A DNA stretch of 64,000 bases from an uncultured Lachnospiraceae bacterium. Lineage in GTDB: Bacteria > Bacillota > Clostridia > Lachnospirales > Lachnospiraceae. Made by a program: the position numbers and the translations under genes. The notes under the pieces were generated by a model. That model was not told the DNA's origin, did no database searches, and saw nothing but the letters and a program-made list of their open reading frames with translations. Shown here piece after piece: positions 27,246-37,275 of this stretch. Location of the stretch: contig CALZBR010000010.1 of the NCBI GenBank assembly GCA_945621435.1, forward strand, positions 1 to 64,000, given 5' to 3'. Position 1 is the first letter of the stretch. Each line of letters begins with the position of its first letter.

Positions 27246-27530
27246 ATGACAGATGAGAATAAAGCATTATTAGCCCGAATCAACGCCTATGCCGAGGATG
27301 TACTTGGCGAAATAGACCCACAGAAAGTGCAGGTTTCCAGACAACTCGAGCAGATTAAACCTATTTTGGAGGAAATCGCCGCTGAACGCGGAATCAGCTT
27401 AACCGATATGTTTATACTTTATATGGATTTACAAAGTGAAGCCTCCTGTGAAAGCAATAATAAATTAAAAGAAAGCTTACAGGATATCAACAACGGCAAC
27501 GACGGCGGCATGCCTTTGCTTTTTGTCTAA
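27246..27530 (+). CDS. Small conserved-looking helical protein, unknown
   Basis: 94 residues on the plus strand among minus-strand genes. AGAAAGGATTTG precedes ATG 27246. The sequence is acidic and mostly helical (ARINAYAEDVLGEIDPQKVQVSRQLEQIKPILEEIAAERG), then ISLTDMFILYMDLQSE, and ends in a Gly/Asn-rich tail. No membrane segment or metal motif. The gene is divergent from the DUF1015 gene and is closed by a strong terminator. I do not recognise a family. The codon use and clean ribosome site argue that it is real. Confidence 0.65.
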   Translation: MTDENKALLARINAYAEDVLGEIDPQKVQVSRQLEQIKPILEEIAAERGISLTDMFILYMDLQSEASCESNNKLKESLQDINNGNDGGMPLLFV

Positions 27531-27552
27531 ACAATTCTTATTATTTAACGCG

Positions 27553-27585
27553 AAAGGGGCATTTGCATTAAGCAAATGCCCCTTT
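27553..27585. terminator. Bidirectional terminator
   Basis: Perfect 14-bp stem, AAAGGGGCATTTGC (27553-27566) with GCAAATGCCCCTTT (27572-27585), 5-base loop ATTAA. It lies between converging genes, 22 bases after the 94-residue protein gene and 6 bases past the TraB/GumN gene. Confidence 0.92.
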
Positions 27586-27591
27586 ACTGTA

Positions 27592-28680
27592 TTATTCAAC
27601 TTTTTCTACGACAAACCCCATATTCTCCAAGAGATTATCCACCCCGTTTTCACCTGAATAATGAGCTGCTCCGACCATAAACAGGCAGTTTTTGCCTTCT
27701 TTTATATATTGAGCTGCTTTCTGTGCCATATTTTGATTACGATCATCAAGCAAAATATCCATATAAATCTCATAATCGTCCAATAATTCTTCCGGGAAAT
27801 CACTCAAATCAGAATCCATGCCAATTTCTCCGTCACCATTAGCCCAGGATTCATAAAGCTCCGAATAAGCTTCCGCAAAACCTTCAATATCATCCATATT
27901 ATCAAGCAAATCATTGATACTATACTCAGCATAGTCGTCTGTATAAGCATTCAATGCGCTTGTCTGGATGGACAGGTCTTCAATATTGATAACCTCCTTG
28001 CCATCCTTATGTGCTTTTTCTAGAAAATATACATCTGTACCGGCCATTTCCACATTATCCAAACGATAATACATTACCGTTGATAACTGATTAATCCAAT
28101 AGCCTGCGGTATACATATCGAGCATCTTAGAGTATGCTCCGATACTTGTAAAATAATCCTTTGCCTTATTGTAAGTCTCTTCTGAAATATGATTCTGTAT
28201 TTTGGTTCCGTCGGTGTACAGCATGCCATTCGCATATTCTATCTGTAATTTCATATCACTCAAAAGTGCTGTTACATCATACTCTACCGCTATACACTCA
28301 CAATTATTATATATATCCATCAAGTCAGCAGGGTATTCGGAAACATCAGAGGGAAGTAAATGAATGGTACCCAGCAGATACATTGTATTACCGCTCTCAG
28401 GATCCGTAACCTTCCACAGAGGCGGATCAATCTCTTTGGTCGAGATATATTCGTTGATATCCGCTGTGCTTCCAAAGGGATTCTCATTCGTGTCTGTGTT
28501 TGAATCATTATTATCTTCTTCCTTGTTATCCTCGGAATTTTCTGTTATATCATTAGATGCTTCTTCCTTTGATTGAGTGTTTACAGTATCGGAGGACGGA
28601 TAATCCTTATCCTTTCCACATGCTGTAACACCAAAACAAAGAATTGTTGTCATGATCAGTAATACAAGTTTCTTTTTCAT
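27592..28680 (-). CDS. TraB/GumN family lipoprotein
   Basis: 362 residues. Signal peptide with lipobox (residues 1-21, FGVTAC with Cys at 21) followed by an acidic, low-complexity linker rich in Asp, Glu, Asn and Ser (about 25-75), then a TraB/GumN domain (Pfam PF01963). Family motifs: LLGTIHLLPSDVSEYP near the start of the domain and CLFMVGAAHYSGENGVDNLLENMG near the end, with Glu in AVEYDV. The domain is related to the Tiki protease fold and may be a metal-dependent protease; activity here is unproven. It is anchored on the outer face of the membrane. It separates serA from the DUF1015 gene. Confidence 0.85.
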   Translation of the reverse strand: MKKKLVLLIMTTILCFGVTACGKDKDYPSSDTVNTQSKEEASNDITENSEDNKEEDNNDSNTDTNENPFGSTADINEYISTKEIDPPLWKVTDPESGNTMYLLGTIHLLPSDVSEYPADLMDIYNNCECIAVEYDVTALLSDMKLQIEYANGMLYTDGTKIQNHISEETYNKAKDYFTSIGAYSKMLDMYTAGYWINQLSTVMYYRLDNVEMAGTDVYFLEKAHKDGKEVINIEDLSIQTSALNAYTDDYAEYSINDLLDNMDDIEGFAEAYSELYESWANGDGEIGMDSDLSDFPEELLDDYEIYMDILLDDRNQNMAQKAAQYIKEGKNCLFMVGAAHYSGENGVDNLLENMGFVVEKVE

Positions 28681-28716
28681 CTGCGCTCCTCCAAAATAGA
28701 TAACTATTTATCATCG

Positions 28717-28749
28717 AAAAGGCTTTGACCCTGTAGTCAAAGCCCTTTT
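28717..28749 (-). terminator. Terminator after serA
   Basis: AAAAGGCTTTGAC (28717-28729) pairs with GTCAAAGCCCTTTT (28735-28748) with one bulged base. It lies 16 bases past the serA stop on the minus strand. Confidence 0.75.
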
Positions 28750-28764
28750 GATTTTGTCTATGGA

Positions 28765-29931
28765 TTAACCTTTTACTACTCTTACTCTGAATACACCCTC
28801 AATATTCTGCAGTGCCTCGATAATCTCCGCGGTAGGAGCTGATTCTACATCCAAAAGTGTATATGCAACCTCTCCTCTTGATTTGTTGGTCATATCACTG
28901 ATGTTGATGCCCTTTTCACCAAATTCTGCAGTGAACTTTGTAATCATATTAGCAATATTCTTGTGGAAAATAGCTACACGACCGACCTTATTGCATACCC
29001 CCATATCACATGCGGGGTAATTAACACTATTGCGAATGTTACCATTTTCCAGGTAATCCATAATCTCAGCCACTGCCATAACTGCACAGTTGTCTTCGGA
29101 TTCTTCCGTACTTGCGCCGAGATGAGGGATTACGATACATCCCTTCTGTCCTGCTGTTGTCGGATTGGGGAAATCGCATACATAACGTGCGATCTTACCA
29201 CTTGCAAGTCCCTCCAGTACATCCTTTTCATTTGCAAGCAGGTCTCTTGCAAAGTTCAAAATCACAACGCCTTCCTTCATTTTGGCGATAGATACGGCAT
29301 TGATCATACCCTTGGTACTGTCCAAAAGCGGTACATGAATTGTAATATAATCACAATCGGCATAGATATCGTCAACATTAACTACATGCTTCACAGAACG
29401 GCTCAGGCTCCAAGCTGCATTGACTGACAGATAAGGATCATAACCGTATACTTCCATTCCAAGAGAAACCGCAGCATTTGCAACCTTTACACCAATCGCA
29501 CCCAGACCGATAACTCCGAGCTTCTTGCCCATGATTTCGGTTCCCGCGAAATTTTTCTTTTCCTTTTCTGCAGCTTTAGCAATGTCGGCATTGTCAGCAT
29601 TTGCCTTAACCCAGTCGATACCGCCTGTAATATCTCTTGCGGCAAGCAGCATACCTGCAATTACAAGCTCTTTCACACCATTTGCATTAGCACCGGGGGT
29701 ATTGAATACTACTACGCCCTCTTCTGCAAGCTTATCAATAGGAATATTGTTTACACCCGCACCGGCTCTTGCCACTGCAAGAAGCCCCTTGGGCAGTTCC
29801 ATTTCATGCATGGATGCACTTCTTACAAGCACACCGTCTGCTTCGTTTATATCAGCAGTTACCTGATACTTGTCACTGAAATTCTTTAATCCCACATCAG
29901 CAATAGGATTCAGACAATTAATCTTAAACAT
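28765..29931 (-). CDS. serA: D-3-phosphoglycerate dehydrogenase
   Basis: 388 residues. First step of serine synthesis, oxidising 3-phosphoglycerate with NAD. Seen: Rossmann motif LGVIGLGAIGVKVANAA, LNFARDLLANE with the catalytic Arg, and IPHLGASTEESE with the catalytic His. A C-terminal ACT domain (about 318-388, FGEKGINISDMTNKSRGEVAYTLLDVE) suggests feedback by serine. This is the short form without the intervening domain. It follows serC by 13 bases in one operon. No phosphoserine phosphatase gene lies nearby. Confidence 0.94.
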   Translation of the reverse strand: MFKINCLNPIADVGLKNFSDKYQVTADINEADGVLVRSASMHEMELPKGLLAVARAGAGVNNIPIDKLAEEGVVVFNTPGANANGVKELVIAGMLLAARDITGGIDWVKANADNADIAKAAEKEKKNFAGTEIMGKKLGVIGLGAIGVKVANAAVSLGMEVYGYDPYLSVNAAWSLSRSVKHVVNVDDIYADCDYITIHVPLLDSTKGMINAVSIAKMKEGVVILNFARDLLANEKDVLEGLASGKIARYVCDFPNPTTAGQKGCIVIPHLGASTEESEDNCAVMAVAEIMDYLENGNIRNSVNYPACDMGVCNKVGRVAIFHKNIANMITKFTAEFGEKGINISDMTNKSRGEVAYTLLDVESAPTAEIIEALQNIEGVFRVRVVKG

Positions 29932-29944
29932 ATGTATTCTCCTC

Positions 29945-31030
29945 TTATTTCAAATTCTGCTTCTCGAATTCCTTCATGAACTCCACAAGCTTCTCTACAC
30001 CTTCGATAGGCATAGCATTGTAGATGCTTGCACGCATACCGCCAACAGTTCTGTGACCTTTGAGATTAACAAATCCTGCAGCTGTTGCCTCTTTTACAAA
30101 CTTCGCATCCAGCTCCTCATCACCGGTTACAAAAGGTACATTCATCAAAGAACGATCTTCCTTACGTACAGTACCCTTGAAAAGTTTGCTTGTGTCAAGA
30201 TAATCATAAAGAACCTTTGCCTTCTTCTCGTTGCGCTCCTTCATCACTTCCAGACCGCCCATTTTCTTTATCCATTTGAACACCTTTCCACAGATATAAA
30301 TGCCATATGCAGGAGGTGTATTGTACATAGAACCATTGTCTGCATGTATCTTGTACTTCAGCATGGTAGGTGTTCCGGGCAGAACATCCTCAGTAATCAG
30401 ATCTTCGCGGATAATCACAATCACCACACCTGCAGGTCCGATATTTTTCTGGACTCCGCCATAAATAACTCCGTATTTTGTAACATCTACAGGCTCTGAC
30501 AGGAAACAGCTGGAAACATCTGCAACAAGAGTCTTGCCTTTGGTATTAGGTAAAGTCTTGAACTTAGTACCATAGATTGTATTGTTTTCACAGATGTATA
30601 CATAGTCTGCATCCTCACTGATAGGGAGGTCGGAGCAATCGGGAATATAAGAAAAAGTTTTGTCTTCAGAAGAAGCAATCTTATTTGCCTTACCATATAA
30701 ACAAGCTTCCTGATATGCCTTCTTTGCCCACTGTCCTGTCACAATATAGTCAGCGACCTTATTCTTCATCAGATTCATGGGAATCATGGCAAATTGCTGG
30801 CTTGCACCACCCTGTAAGAAAAGTACTTTATAGTTATCGGGAATATTCATCAGTTCTCTCAAATCAGCTTCTGCTTCATTGATAATCGCTTCGTATGCTT
30901 TGGATCTGTGACTCATCTCCATTACGGACATACCGGTTCCCTTATAATCGAACATTTCATCGGCTGCTTCCTGAAGCACTTCCTCAGGCAATACTGCCGG
31001 TCCTGCTGAAAAATTGTATACTCTGGACAT
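29945..31030 (-). CDS. serC: Phosphoserine aminotransferase
   Basis: 361 residues, the family length. Converts 3-phosphohydroxypyruvate and glutamate to phosphoserine; PLP enzyme. Seen: VYNFSAGPAVLPEEVLQEA at the N-terminus, LFLQGGASQQFAMIPMNLM, ADVSSCFLS and the PLP lysine in YGGVQKNIGPAGV. The C-terminus has GHRTVGGMRASIYNAMP. AGGAGAGAAA precedes ATG 31030 and a good promoter lies at 31078-31106. First gene of serC-serA. Confidence 0.95.
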   Translation of the reverse strand: MSRVYNFSAGPAVLPEEVLQEAADEMFDYKGTGMSVMEMSHRSKAYEAIINEAEADLRELMNIPDNYKVLFLQGGASQQFAMIPMNLMKNKVADYIVTGQWAKKAYQEACLYGKANKIASSEDKTFSYIPDCSDLPISEDADYVYICENNTIYGTKFKTLPNTKGKTLVADVSSCFLSEPVDVTKYGVIYGGVQKNIGPAGVVIVIIREDLITEDVLPGTPTMLKYKIHADNGSMYNTPPAYGIYICGKVFKWIKKMGGLEVMKERNEKKAKVLYDYLDTSKLFKGTVRKEDRSLMNVPFVTGDEELDAKFVKEATAAGFVNLKGHRTVGGMRASIYNAMPIEGVEKLVEFMKEFEKQNLK

Positions 31031-31077
31031 TTTCTCTCCTCCTATAATGAAAACATATTAAAAAACAACATAGCTAT

Positions 31078-31106
31078 AGCATAATATCTTCATGCACTTT
31101 AGTCAA
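31078..31106 (-). promoter_or_regulatory. Promoter of serC-serA
   Basis: TTGACT (31101-31106) and TATGCT (31078-31083) on the minus strand with a 17-base spacer, 48 bases before the serC start. Confidence 0.8.
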
Positions 31107-31126
31107 GTGAAATATTAACGCTTCAA

Positions 31127-32542
31127 TCAATAAAAGGTTATTACGGGCGTTCCCTCCTCAATCAGATCATAGATAACCGGCATTGCATCCGAAGGACAAT
31201 TGATACAACCATGAGAACCATTGGTCTTGTATATTTCCTCTCCAAATTTCTTGCGCCAACTTGCGTCATGAATTCCCACGCCTCTGTATACCTTCATCCA
31301 ATATCTCACAAAGGAATTATATCCCGGTCCCGAAAGTGTAATGTTCCTGGCTTTATTGTGTATGTAATTGATTCCTTCGGGCGTTTCTCTTTTTTTGCTG
31401 ACATCACCTGTGACTATATCCGTCTCAAAGGCAATCTTACCATCAACATAACAATACAAATGTTGTTTGGTCATATCGACTTCAACATAAGTATCTCCTA
31501 TATCATTCGCACCTCTGGTGTACCCCTCCTGCAGGTAAACCGGAATCCTTTTCTCTTCAGCGCTGATGGTTCCGCTAAGGACATCCATAACATATGCCTT
31601 TTCCCGTTCAATATCTATCTTTGTCCCATAGGTCACATAAGGAACCTCTACCACATCTCCCCGGGTTGTTTGAAATTGGCAGACTGTATCCACGGTATTA
31701 TACCTTCCTAATACATTTTCAACCCATAGACACACGGTCTCTTCATCAATAATGAATTTGTCATCTTCATCAAGTATCGGAAGTCCATCCTGTCCTTTCA
31801 CAAGAAAATCATGTAATCTCACTCCCGGAGAAATCTGTTCAGCGCCCATATCAAAACAGAAATCATATTCATTGCTGTATTTTTCAATCTTCTCCCATAC
31901 ATTTTGAAGCTTCTGATCACTTGCGGTTTCTTCCAGCTCCTCATAGCATCCGCCTATTTCCAGATTAATGTATAAGCGTCCCATGCTTAATGAGTTTTCA
32001 ATATAGGAATATGCTTTTTCCAGATTTAAACGTTTTAAATTTCCGTTCTGAAATACATAGCCATTTTCTTGATTATAGGTAAGTGAGTTATGTTTGGGTT
32101 GTGTGAGTTCCAATTGTACAAAGTCAAGATTATCAAAACAGCTTCTCAGCTGTTCTTCATCCCATTGATAAGACGATGGTTTCATCTTTATATCAACTGC
32201 ATTTGTTATCTGTTTTACCCATTTAACACCTGTTTCTTTGTGAAGGTATTTTTGTAAAACTGATGAATAGTCAGCTTTTACGGAAAACACCTCACCGGGA
32301 ATAACCACTTCCGTTACTTCCCCATCCATAAGATACGAAATCACAATTTGGGACTCAGTGGTTTGCTCAGCAAGCTGACTGTTAATCTCTTCAAGAGTTT
32401 TTCCTGTACAGTAGACTCCGTTAATCCATGTATTTACAGGAAAAGAATCTCTATAATAGAAATCCAGTATTACACACATGATTCCCGCAAACACCAAACA
32501 CCCTGCAATTAATCCCACAAAGATACGTAGTCTCTTCTTCAT
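31127..32542 (-). CDS. L,D-transpeptidase with peptidoglycan-binding region
   Basis: 471 residues. One N-terminal membrane segment (about 6-27), an extracellular region with the VanW-like/peptidoglycan-binding module of clostridial YkuD proteins (about 35-330), and a C-terminal YkuD catalytic domain (about 345-471). The catalytic motif is GVGIHDASWR followed by SHGCINCPSDA, with Cys as nucleophile. It forms 3-3 cross-links in peptidoglycan or attaches proteins. It ends 20 bases before the serC promoter region and lies 25 bases after ilvB, so it may be read from the leuB-ilvD-ilvB transcript, although no functional link is apparent. Confidence 0.9.
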   Translation of the reverse strand: MKKRLRIFVGLIAGCLVFAGIMCVILDFYYRDSFPVNTWINGVYCTGKTLEEINSQLAEQTTESQIVISYLMDGEVTEVVIPGEVFSVKADYSSVLQKYLHKETGVKWVKQITNAVDIKMKPSSYQWDEEQLRSCFDNLDFVQLELTQPKHNSLTYNQENGYVFQNGNLKRLNLEKAYSYIENSLSMGRLYINLEIGGCYEELEETASDQKLQNVWEKIEKYSNEYDFCFDMGAEQISPGVRLHDFLVKGQDGLPILDEDDKFIIDEETVCLWVENVLGRYNTVDTVCQFQTTRGDVVEVPYVTYGTKIDIEREKAYVMDVLSGTISAEEKRIPVYLQEGYTRGANDIGDTYVEVDMTKQHLYCYVDGKIAFETDIVTGDVSKKRETPEGINYIHNKARNITLSGPGYNSFVRYWMKVYRGVGIHDASWRKKFGEEIYKTNGSHGCINCPSDAMPVIYDLIEEGTPVITFY

Positions 32543-32567
32543 ACGTAATATTTATTCCTGTCAGTTA

Positions 32568-34244
32568 TTATTCATTCTTCATATCATCGCCATCAAACAC
32601 ATCTGCGATCGGTGCGCCTGCCGGAACCATGGGAAATACCTTGTCATCTTCCGGAATGATACATTCAACCAAAACAGGACGCTTCAAATCAATTGCCTTT
32701 TTGATGGCACCCTCCACTTCATCTTTCGATGTTACTCTGATCGCTTCACATCCAAGTCCTTCAGCCACCTTGCAGAAATCCACCCCATCGTTCAATACAG
32801 TCTGCGAATAGCGTTTCCCATAGAACAATGTCTGCCACTGTCTGACCATGCCTAATACATGGTTGTTAATCACAACCTGCACAATCGGAATATTATATCT
32901 GCTTGCAGTGGCAAGTTCATTCATGTTCATTCGGAAACATCCGTCACCTGCAATATTGATACAAATCTTATCAGGCTGTCCAACTTGTGCGCCGATACAA
33001 GCACCAAGACCATATCCCATAGTGCCAAGACCACCGGATGACAGGAAGGTACGTGGCTTTGTATAATGGAAATACTGTGCCGCCCACATCTGATGTTGTC
33101 CAACATCCGTCGTAATGATCGCATCTCCCCCTGTAACTTTGTCGATCGTTTCGATAACATAAGGACAGGAAAGGTTTGAAGGTTCATATTTTAAAGGATA
33201 TTTCTCTTTCAGATCCGCAACCGTTTTCATCCAGTTCTCGTGATTTTGCCGGGTCAGCTTTGTATTAAGGCGTTTCAGGACAGCTTTTAAGTCTCCTACC
33301 ACACTTGCATCCACACGGATATTCTTATTGATCTCCGCAGCGTCGATATCAATATGAATAATTTTTGCACCTTCTGCAAATCTCTTGGGATTACCGATAA
33401 CTCTGTCAGAAAATCTTGCACCTAATGCAATCAATAAATCGCATTGGCTTACGCCTAGATTAGAAGCCTTTGTTCCATGCATACCAATCATTCCGGTATA
33501 TCTGTAACTGTTTCCGTCAAAGGCACCCTTTGCCATCAAAGTATCGCATACAGGCGCATCTATTAAGTTTGCAAACGCAGCAACTTCCTCAGAAGCTCCC
33601 GAAAGTATCGCTCCTCCTCCCAAGTAAATAAACGGCTTCTCGGATTGGTTGATATAATCAACAACCTTATCCAGTTCTTCCTCCGTAAAATGATTCTCAA
33701 CAGGAATTTCCTTCGGTTCTGCCGGAGTATATTCATATACCGCTGCGGTTACATCCTTTGTGATATCTACCAGTACAGGACCGGGGCGTCCGCTCTTTGC
33801 AATATAAAATGCTTTGCGCAGGGTATCTGCCAGATTCTCAATGTTCTTGACAATAAACCCATGCTTTGTAATAGGCATGGTAACGCCTGCAATATCCACT
33901 TCCTGAAAGGTATCCTTTCCCAGCATGGGAAGTGTAACATTTGCCGTAATCGCTACCATAGGCACAGAATCCATATATGCCGTTGCAATACCCGTAACCA
34001 GATTGGTGGCGCCGGGACCACTGGTTGCCATACATACACCTACCTTACCTGTTGCGCGAGCATATCCATCAGCGGCATGCGCTGCTCCCTGCTCGTGAGA
34101 AGTCAAAATATGTCTGATTTCATCGCTATGCTTGTACAGGGCATCATAAATATTCAGGATCGTACCTCCGGGATATCCGAAAACGGTATCCACTCCCTGT
34201 TCCTTCAAACACTGTACTACGATTTCCGAACCGTTCAACTGCAT
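32568..34244 (-). CDS. ilvB: Acetolactate synthase large subunit
   Basis: 558 residues. Thiamine-diphosphate enzyme making acetolactate from pyruvate (or acetohydroxybutyrate) for valine, leucine and isoleucine. Seen: VFGYPGGTILNIYDAL, the ThDP Glu in TSHEQGAAHAADGYARA, TSGPGATNLVTGIATAYMDS, and the Mg/ThDP motif AGDGCFRMNMNELATA. GGAGGAGATTTATC lies before ATG 34244. No small regulatory subunit (ilvN) gene is adjacent. It is the third gene of leuB-ilvD-ilvB. A catabolic AlsS is less likely given the context. Confidence 0.92.
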   Translation of the reverse strand: MQLNGSEIVVQCLKEQGVDTVFGYPGGTILNIYDALYKHSDEIRHILTSHEQGAAHAADGYARATGKVGVCMATSGPGATNLVTGIATAYMDSVPMVAITANVTLPMLGKDTFQEVDIAGVTMPITKHGFIVKNIENLADTLRKAFYIAKSGRPGPVLVDITKDVTAAVYEYTPAEPKEIPVENHFTEEELDKVVDYINQSEKPFIYLGGGAILSGASEEVAAFANLIDAPVCDTLMAKGAFDGNSYRYTGMIGMHGTKASNLGVSQCDLLIALGARFSDRVIGNPKRFAEGAKIIHIDIDAAEINKNIRVDASVVGDLKAVLKRLNTKLTRQNHENWMKTVADLKEKYPLKYEPSNLSCPYVIETIDKVTGGDAIITTDVGQHQMWAAQYFHYTKPRTFLSSGGLGTMGYGLGACIGAQVGQPDKICINIAGDGCFRMNMNELATASRYNIPIVQVVINNHVLGMVRQWQTLFYGKRYSQTVLNDGVDFCKVAEGLGCEAIRVTSKDEVEGAIKKAIDLKRPVLVECIIPEDDKVFPMVPAGAPIADVFDGDDMKNE

Positions 34245-34295
34245 GATAAATCTCCTCCGTAAAAATCTTTTTGGGAAATCAGAATCCTTTTACAC

Positions 34296-35969
34296 CTATT
34301 TATTTTTTGGAATCTCCAAAATTGCACCGCGATTACCGCTGGTAACAAGCTCACGATATCTGGAAAGATATCCGGTAGTAACCTTAGGCTCCTTGGGCTG
34401 CCATTTTGCTTTACGCGCTGCCATTTCTTCATCTGATACCTTAATATCCAATTTCATTTCCGGAATATTGATGGAAATGATATCTCCTTCTTCTACCAAT
34501 GCAATGGGACCGCCAACGGCAGCCTCCGGAGAAACATGTCCGATAGATGCTCCTCTGGAAGCACCGGAAAATCTTCCGTCCGTAATCAATGCAACGCTGG
34601 AGCCAAGTCCCATTCCTGCAATTGCAGAGGTGGGATTCAGCATTTCACGCATACCCGGTCCACCCTTAGGTCCCTCATAACGAATCACAACAACATCTCC
34701 GGCAACAATCTTACCACCCTTAATTGCTGCAATTGCATCTTCTTCGCAATCAAATACTCTTGCAGGTCCCTCATGAATCATCATCTCTTCCACTACTGCG
34801 GAACGTTTTACCACAGAACCGTCAGGTGCAAGATTTCCCTTAAGTACAGCCAGACCACCTGTCTTGCTGTAAGGATTGTCCACGGGTCTGATTACTTCCG
34901 GATCCATATTGACTGCATGTGCTATGTTTTCACCCATCGTCCTGCCGGTTACCGTCATACAGTCAGTATTCAGGAGTCCGATATCTGCCAATTCCTTCAT
35001 AACTGCATAAACACCGCCGGCCTCGTTAAGATCTTCCATGTAAGTAGGACCGGCAGGAGCCAGATGACAGAGGTTAGGTGTCTTCTCACTGATGGGATTG
35101 GCAAAGCTGATATCAAAATCAAATCCGATTTCATGTGCGATGGCAGGAAGATGAAGCATAGAGTTGGTAGAGCATCCCAATGCCATATCTACTGTCAGGG
35201 CATTCATTATAGCTTCCTTTGTCATGATATCTTTCGCACGAATGTTTTTGCGATATAATTCCATTACTGCCATACCTGCATGCTTTGCAAGCTTAATTCT
35301 CTCGGAATAAACGGCGGGAATGGTTCCGTTTCCTCTCAGTCCCATACCGAGAGCCTCAGTCAGGCAGTTCATGGAGTTGGCTGTATACATACCTGAGCAG
35401 GAACCGCAGGTAGGACAAACCTTGTTCTCAAATTCCAGCACATCGTCCTCTGTCATGGTACCTGCAGCATAAGAGCCGACAGCTTCAAACATGGAAGAAA
35501 GACTTCTCTTCTTTCCTTTTACATGACCTGCAAGCATGGGACCGCCGGAAACAAATACCGTAGGAAGATTCAGACGGGCAGCAGCCATCAGTAGACCGGG
35601 TACATTCTTATCGCAGTTGGGAACCATTACAAGTGCGTCAAACTGATGTGCTATTGCCATACACTCAGTAGAGTCTGCTATCAGGTCCCTGGTAACCAAC
35701 GAATACTTCATTCCCACATGTCCCATGGCAATACCGTCACACACAGCTATTGCGGGAAATACAACAGGAACGCCACCGGCTTCCGCTACACCAAGCTTTA
35801 CGGCGTCGACGATCTTATCAATATTCATATGTCCGGGAACTATCTCGTTGTAGGAACTTACGATACCTACCATTGGTTTCTTCATTTCCTCTGCCGTAAA
35901 ACCAAGGGCATTAAACAGACTCCTTGCCGGTGCCTGCTGCATTCCGGCTCTTGCATTATCACTAACCAT
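34296..35969 (-). CDS. ilvD: Dihydroxy-acid dehydratase
   Basis: 557 residues. Fe-S enzyme that dehydrates dihydroxyisovalerate and dihydroxymethylvalerate. Seen: Fe-S cysteines in PNCDKNVPG and [36 protein letters not shown], and [23 protein letters not shown] near the C-terminus. GGAGGGATAAAGTA lies before ATG 35969. It sits 45 bases after leuB and 51 bases before ilvB in one operon. Length and motifs are normal. Confidence 0.95.
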   Translation of the reverse strand: MVSDNARAGMQQAPARSLFNALGFTAEEMKKPMVGIVSSYNEIVPGHMNIDKIVDAVKLGVAEAGGVPVVFPAIAVCDGIAMGHVGMKYSLVTRDLIADSTECMAIAHQFDALVMVPNCDKNVPGLLMAAARLNLPTVFVSGGPMLAGHVKGKKRSLSSMFEAVGSYAAGTMTEDDVLEFENKVCPTCGSCSGMYTANSMNCLTEALGMGLRGNGTIPAVYSERIKLAKHAGMAVMELYRKNIRAKDIMTKEAIMNALTVDMALGCSTNSMLHLPAIAHEIGFDFDISFANPISEKTPNLCHLAPAGPTYMEDLNEAGGVYAVMKELADIGLLNTDCMTVTGRTMGENIAHAVNMDPEVIRPVDNPYSKTGGLAVLKGNLAPDGSVVKRSAVVEEMMIHEGPARVFDCEEDAIAAIKGGKIVAGDVVVIRYEGPKGGPGMREMLNPTSAIAGMGLGSSVALITDGRFSGASRGASIGHVSPEAAVGGPIALVEEGDIISINIPEMKLDIKVSDEEMAARKAKWQPKEPKVTTGYLSRYRELVTSGNRGAILEIPKNK

Positions 35970-36014
35970 TACTTTATCCCTCCATGATTCATTTGTTTTA
36001 TCATATAATAATCT

Positions 36015-37100
36015 TTATTTGATTCTTTCTGCAAGAAGTGTGCCCATCTCGGAGCACCCAACCTTTGTACAACCATCAGACATAATGTCTCCGGTACGAT
36101 ATCCGTCTTTTAAGACCTGTTTCACTGCTGCCTCAATAGAATCAGCCTCCTTATCCAGGTCAAAACTATATCTCAGCATCATGGCAGCACTCAGTATCGT
36201 TGCAATTGGATTGGCAATATCCTTGCCTGCAATATCGGGAGCGGATCCATGACTGGGCTCATACAGACCGAATTTGGAATCATTCAGGCTGGCACTTGCC
36301 AGCATTCCGATGGAACCTGTCACCATGCTTGCCTCGTCGGACAGAATATCACCAAACATATTCTCTGTCAGAATCACATCAAACTGTGCCGGATCCTTTA
36401 CCAACTGCATTGCACAATTATCAACCAGCATGTGCTCCAGTTTCACTTCAGGATAATCCTTCGCCACTTCTTCCACCACTTTTCTCCAAAGCCTGGAGGA
36501 ATCGAGCACATTGGCCTTATCCACACTTGTAACTTTCTTGCGGCGTTTCATCGCAATATCGAATCCTTTCACTGCGATTCTTCTGATTTCATTCTCATCA
36601 TATGACAGTGTATCAATTGCCTTCTTTACACCATTCTCTTCGATGGTCTTACGTTCTCCGAAATAAAGTCCGCCGGTCAGTTCACGCATGATCATCATAT
36701 CAAATCCTGCCTTGCTGATTTCTTCCTTCAGAGGACATGCAGCTGCCAGTTCATCATAAAGAACCGCAGGACGCAGATTGGCAAAGAGATTCAAAGCTTT
36801 TCTGATTGCCAGAAGACCTGCTTCCGGACGCAGGTTGGGAGGCAGTTTATACCAGGGAGAGGTTGTGGTATCTCCTCCGATAGAACCCATTAGTACAGCA
36901 TCAGCCGCCTTTGCCCTGGCAATTGCTTCCTCAGTCAAAGGAACACCGTGTACATCAATGGAGGCTCCGCCCATGAGAATATCCTCGAAAATCATTTTGT
37001 GTCCGTAGACCTCAGCCACTTTGTTTAATACTTTTTTGGCTTCAGAGACAATCTCCGGTCCGATTCCGTCTCCCGGAATACAAGTAATATGAAGTTCCAT
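36015..37100 (-). CDS. leuB: 3-isopropylmalate dehydrogenase
   Basis: 361 residues. NAD-dependent oxidative decarboxylation in leucine synthesis. Seen: [52 protein letters not shown] and [48 protein letters not shown] lies before ATG 37100. It is the first gene of the leuB-ilvD-ilvB operon; leuA and leuCD are not nearby. Expression is likely controlled through the inverted repeat that covers its promoter. Confidence 0.95.
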   Translation of the reverse strand: MELHITCIPGDGIGPEIVSEAKKVLNKVAEVYGHKMIFEDILMGGASIDVHGVPLTEEAIARAKAADAVLMGSIGGDTTTSPWYKLPPNLRPEAGLLAIRKALNLFANLRPAVLYDELAAACPLKEEISKAGFDMMIMRELTGGLYFGERKTIEENGVKKAIDTLSYDENEIRRIAVKGFDIAMKRRKKVTSVDKANVLDSSRLWRKVVEEVAKDYPEVKLEHMLVDNCAMQLVKDPAQFDVILTENMFGDILSDEASMVTGSIGMLASASLNDSKFGLYEPSHGSAPDIAGKDIANPIATILSAAMMLRYSFDLDKEADSIEAAVKQVLKDGYRTGDIMSDGCTKVGCSEMGTLLAERIK

Positions 37101-37162
37101 AACATTTCTCCTTTTACCATATGTAATATAGTTACTTATAAATCCTTAAAATTGTATAAAAC

Positions 37163-37190
37163 TGCTCTTATATCATAACTTATAAGAGCA
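37163..37190. promoter_or_regulatory. 10-8-10 perfect inverted repeat over the leuB promoter
   Basis: TGCTCTTATA (37163-37172) and TATAAGAGCA (37181-37190) with an 8-base centre. The -10 element lies in the centre and most of the -35/-10 spacer lies in one arm, so a bound protein would block RNA polymerase. No T-box or leader-peptide attenuator is visible. Confidence 0.7.
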
Positions 37191-37200
37191 CAAATTTCAA
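37172..37200 (-). promoter_or_regulatory. Promoter of leuB-ilvD-ilvB
   Basis: TTGAAA (37195-37200) and TATGAT (37172-37177) on the minus strand with a 17-base spacer. Confidence 0.75.
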
Positions 37201-37211
37201 CCATAAAGAAA

Positions 37212-37251
37212 AAAAGATGAGGCAATGTCAGTTGGCACCATCCCATCTTTT
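37212..37251 (-). terminator. Terminator after yajC
   Basis: AAAAGATG (37212-37219) pairs with CATCTTTT (37244-37251), extended by GG/CC and CAA/TTG inside. On the minus strand the stem runs into TTTTTTTCTTTATGG. It lies 25 bases past the yajC stop. Confidence 0.85.
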
Positions 37252-37275
37252 CCTTAAAAATATAATTCAATTGCT

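Noticed and set aside
37101..37200. T-box or leucine leader attenuator before leuB
   Set aside because: The leader is too short, lacks the T-box sequence AGGGTGGNACCGCG and any run of Leu codons; the repeat fits an operator better.
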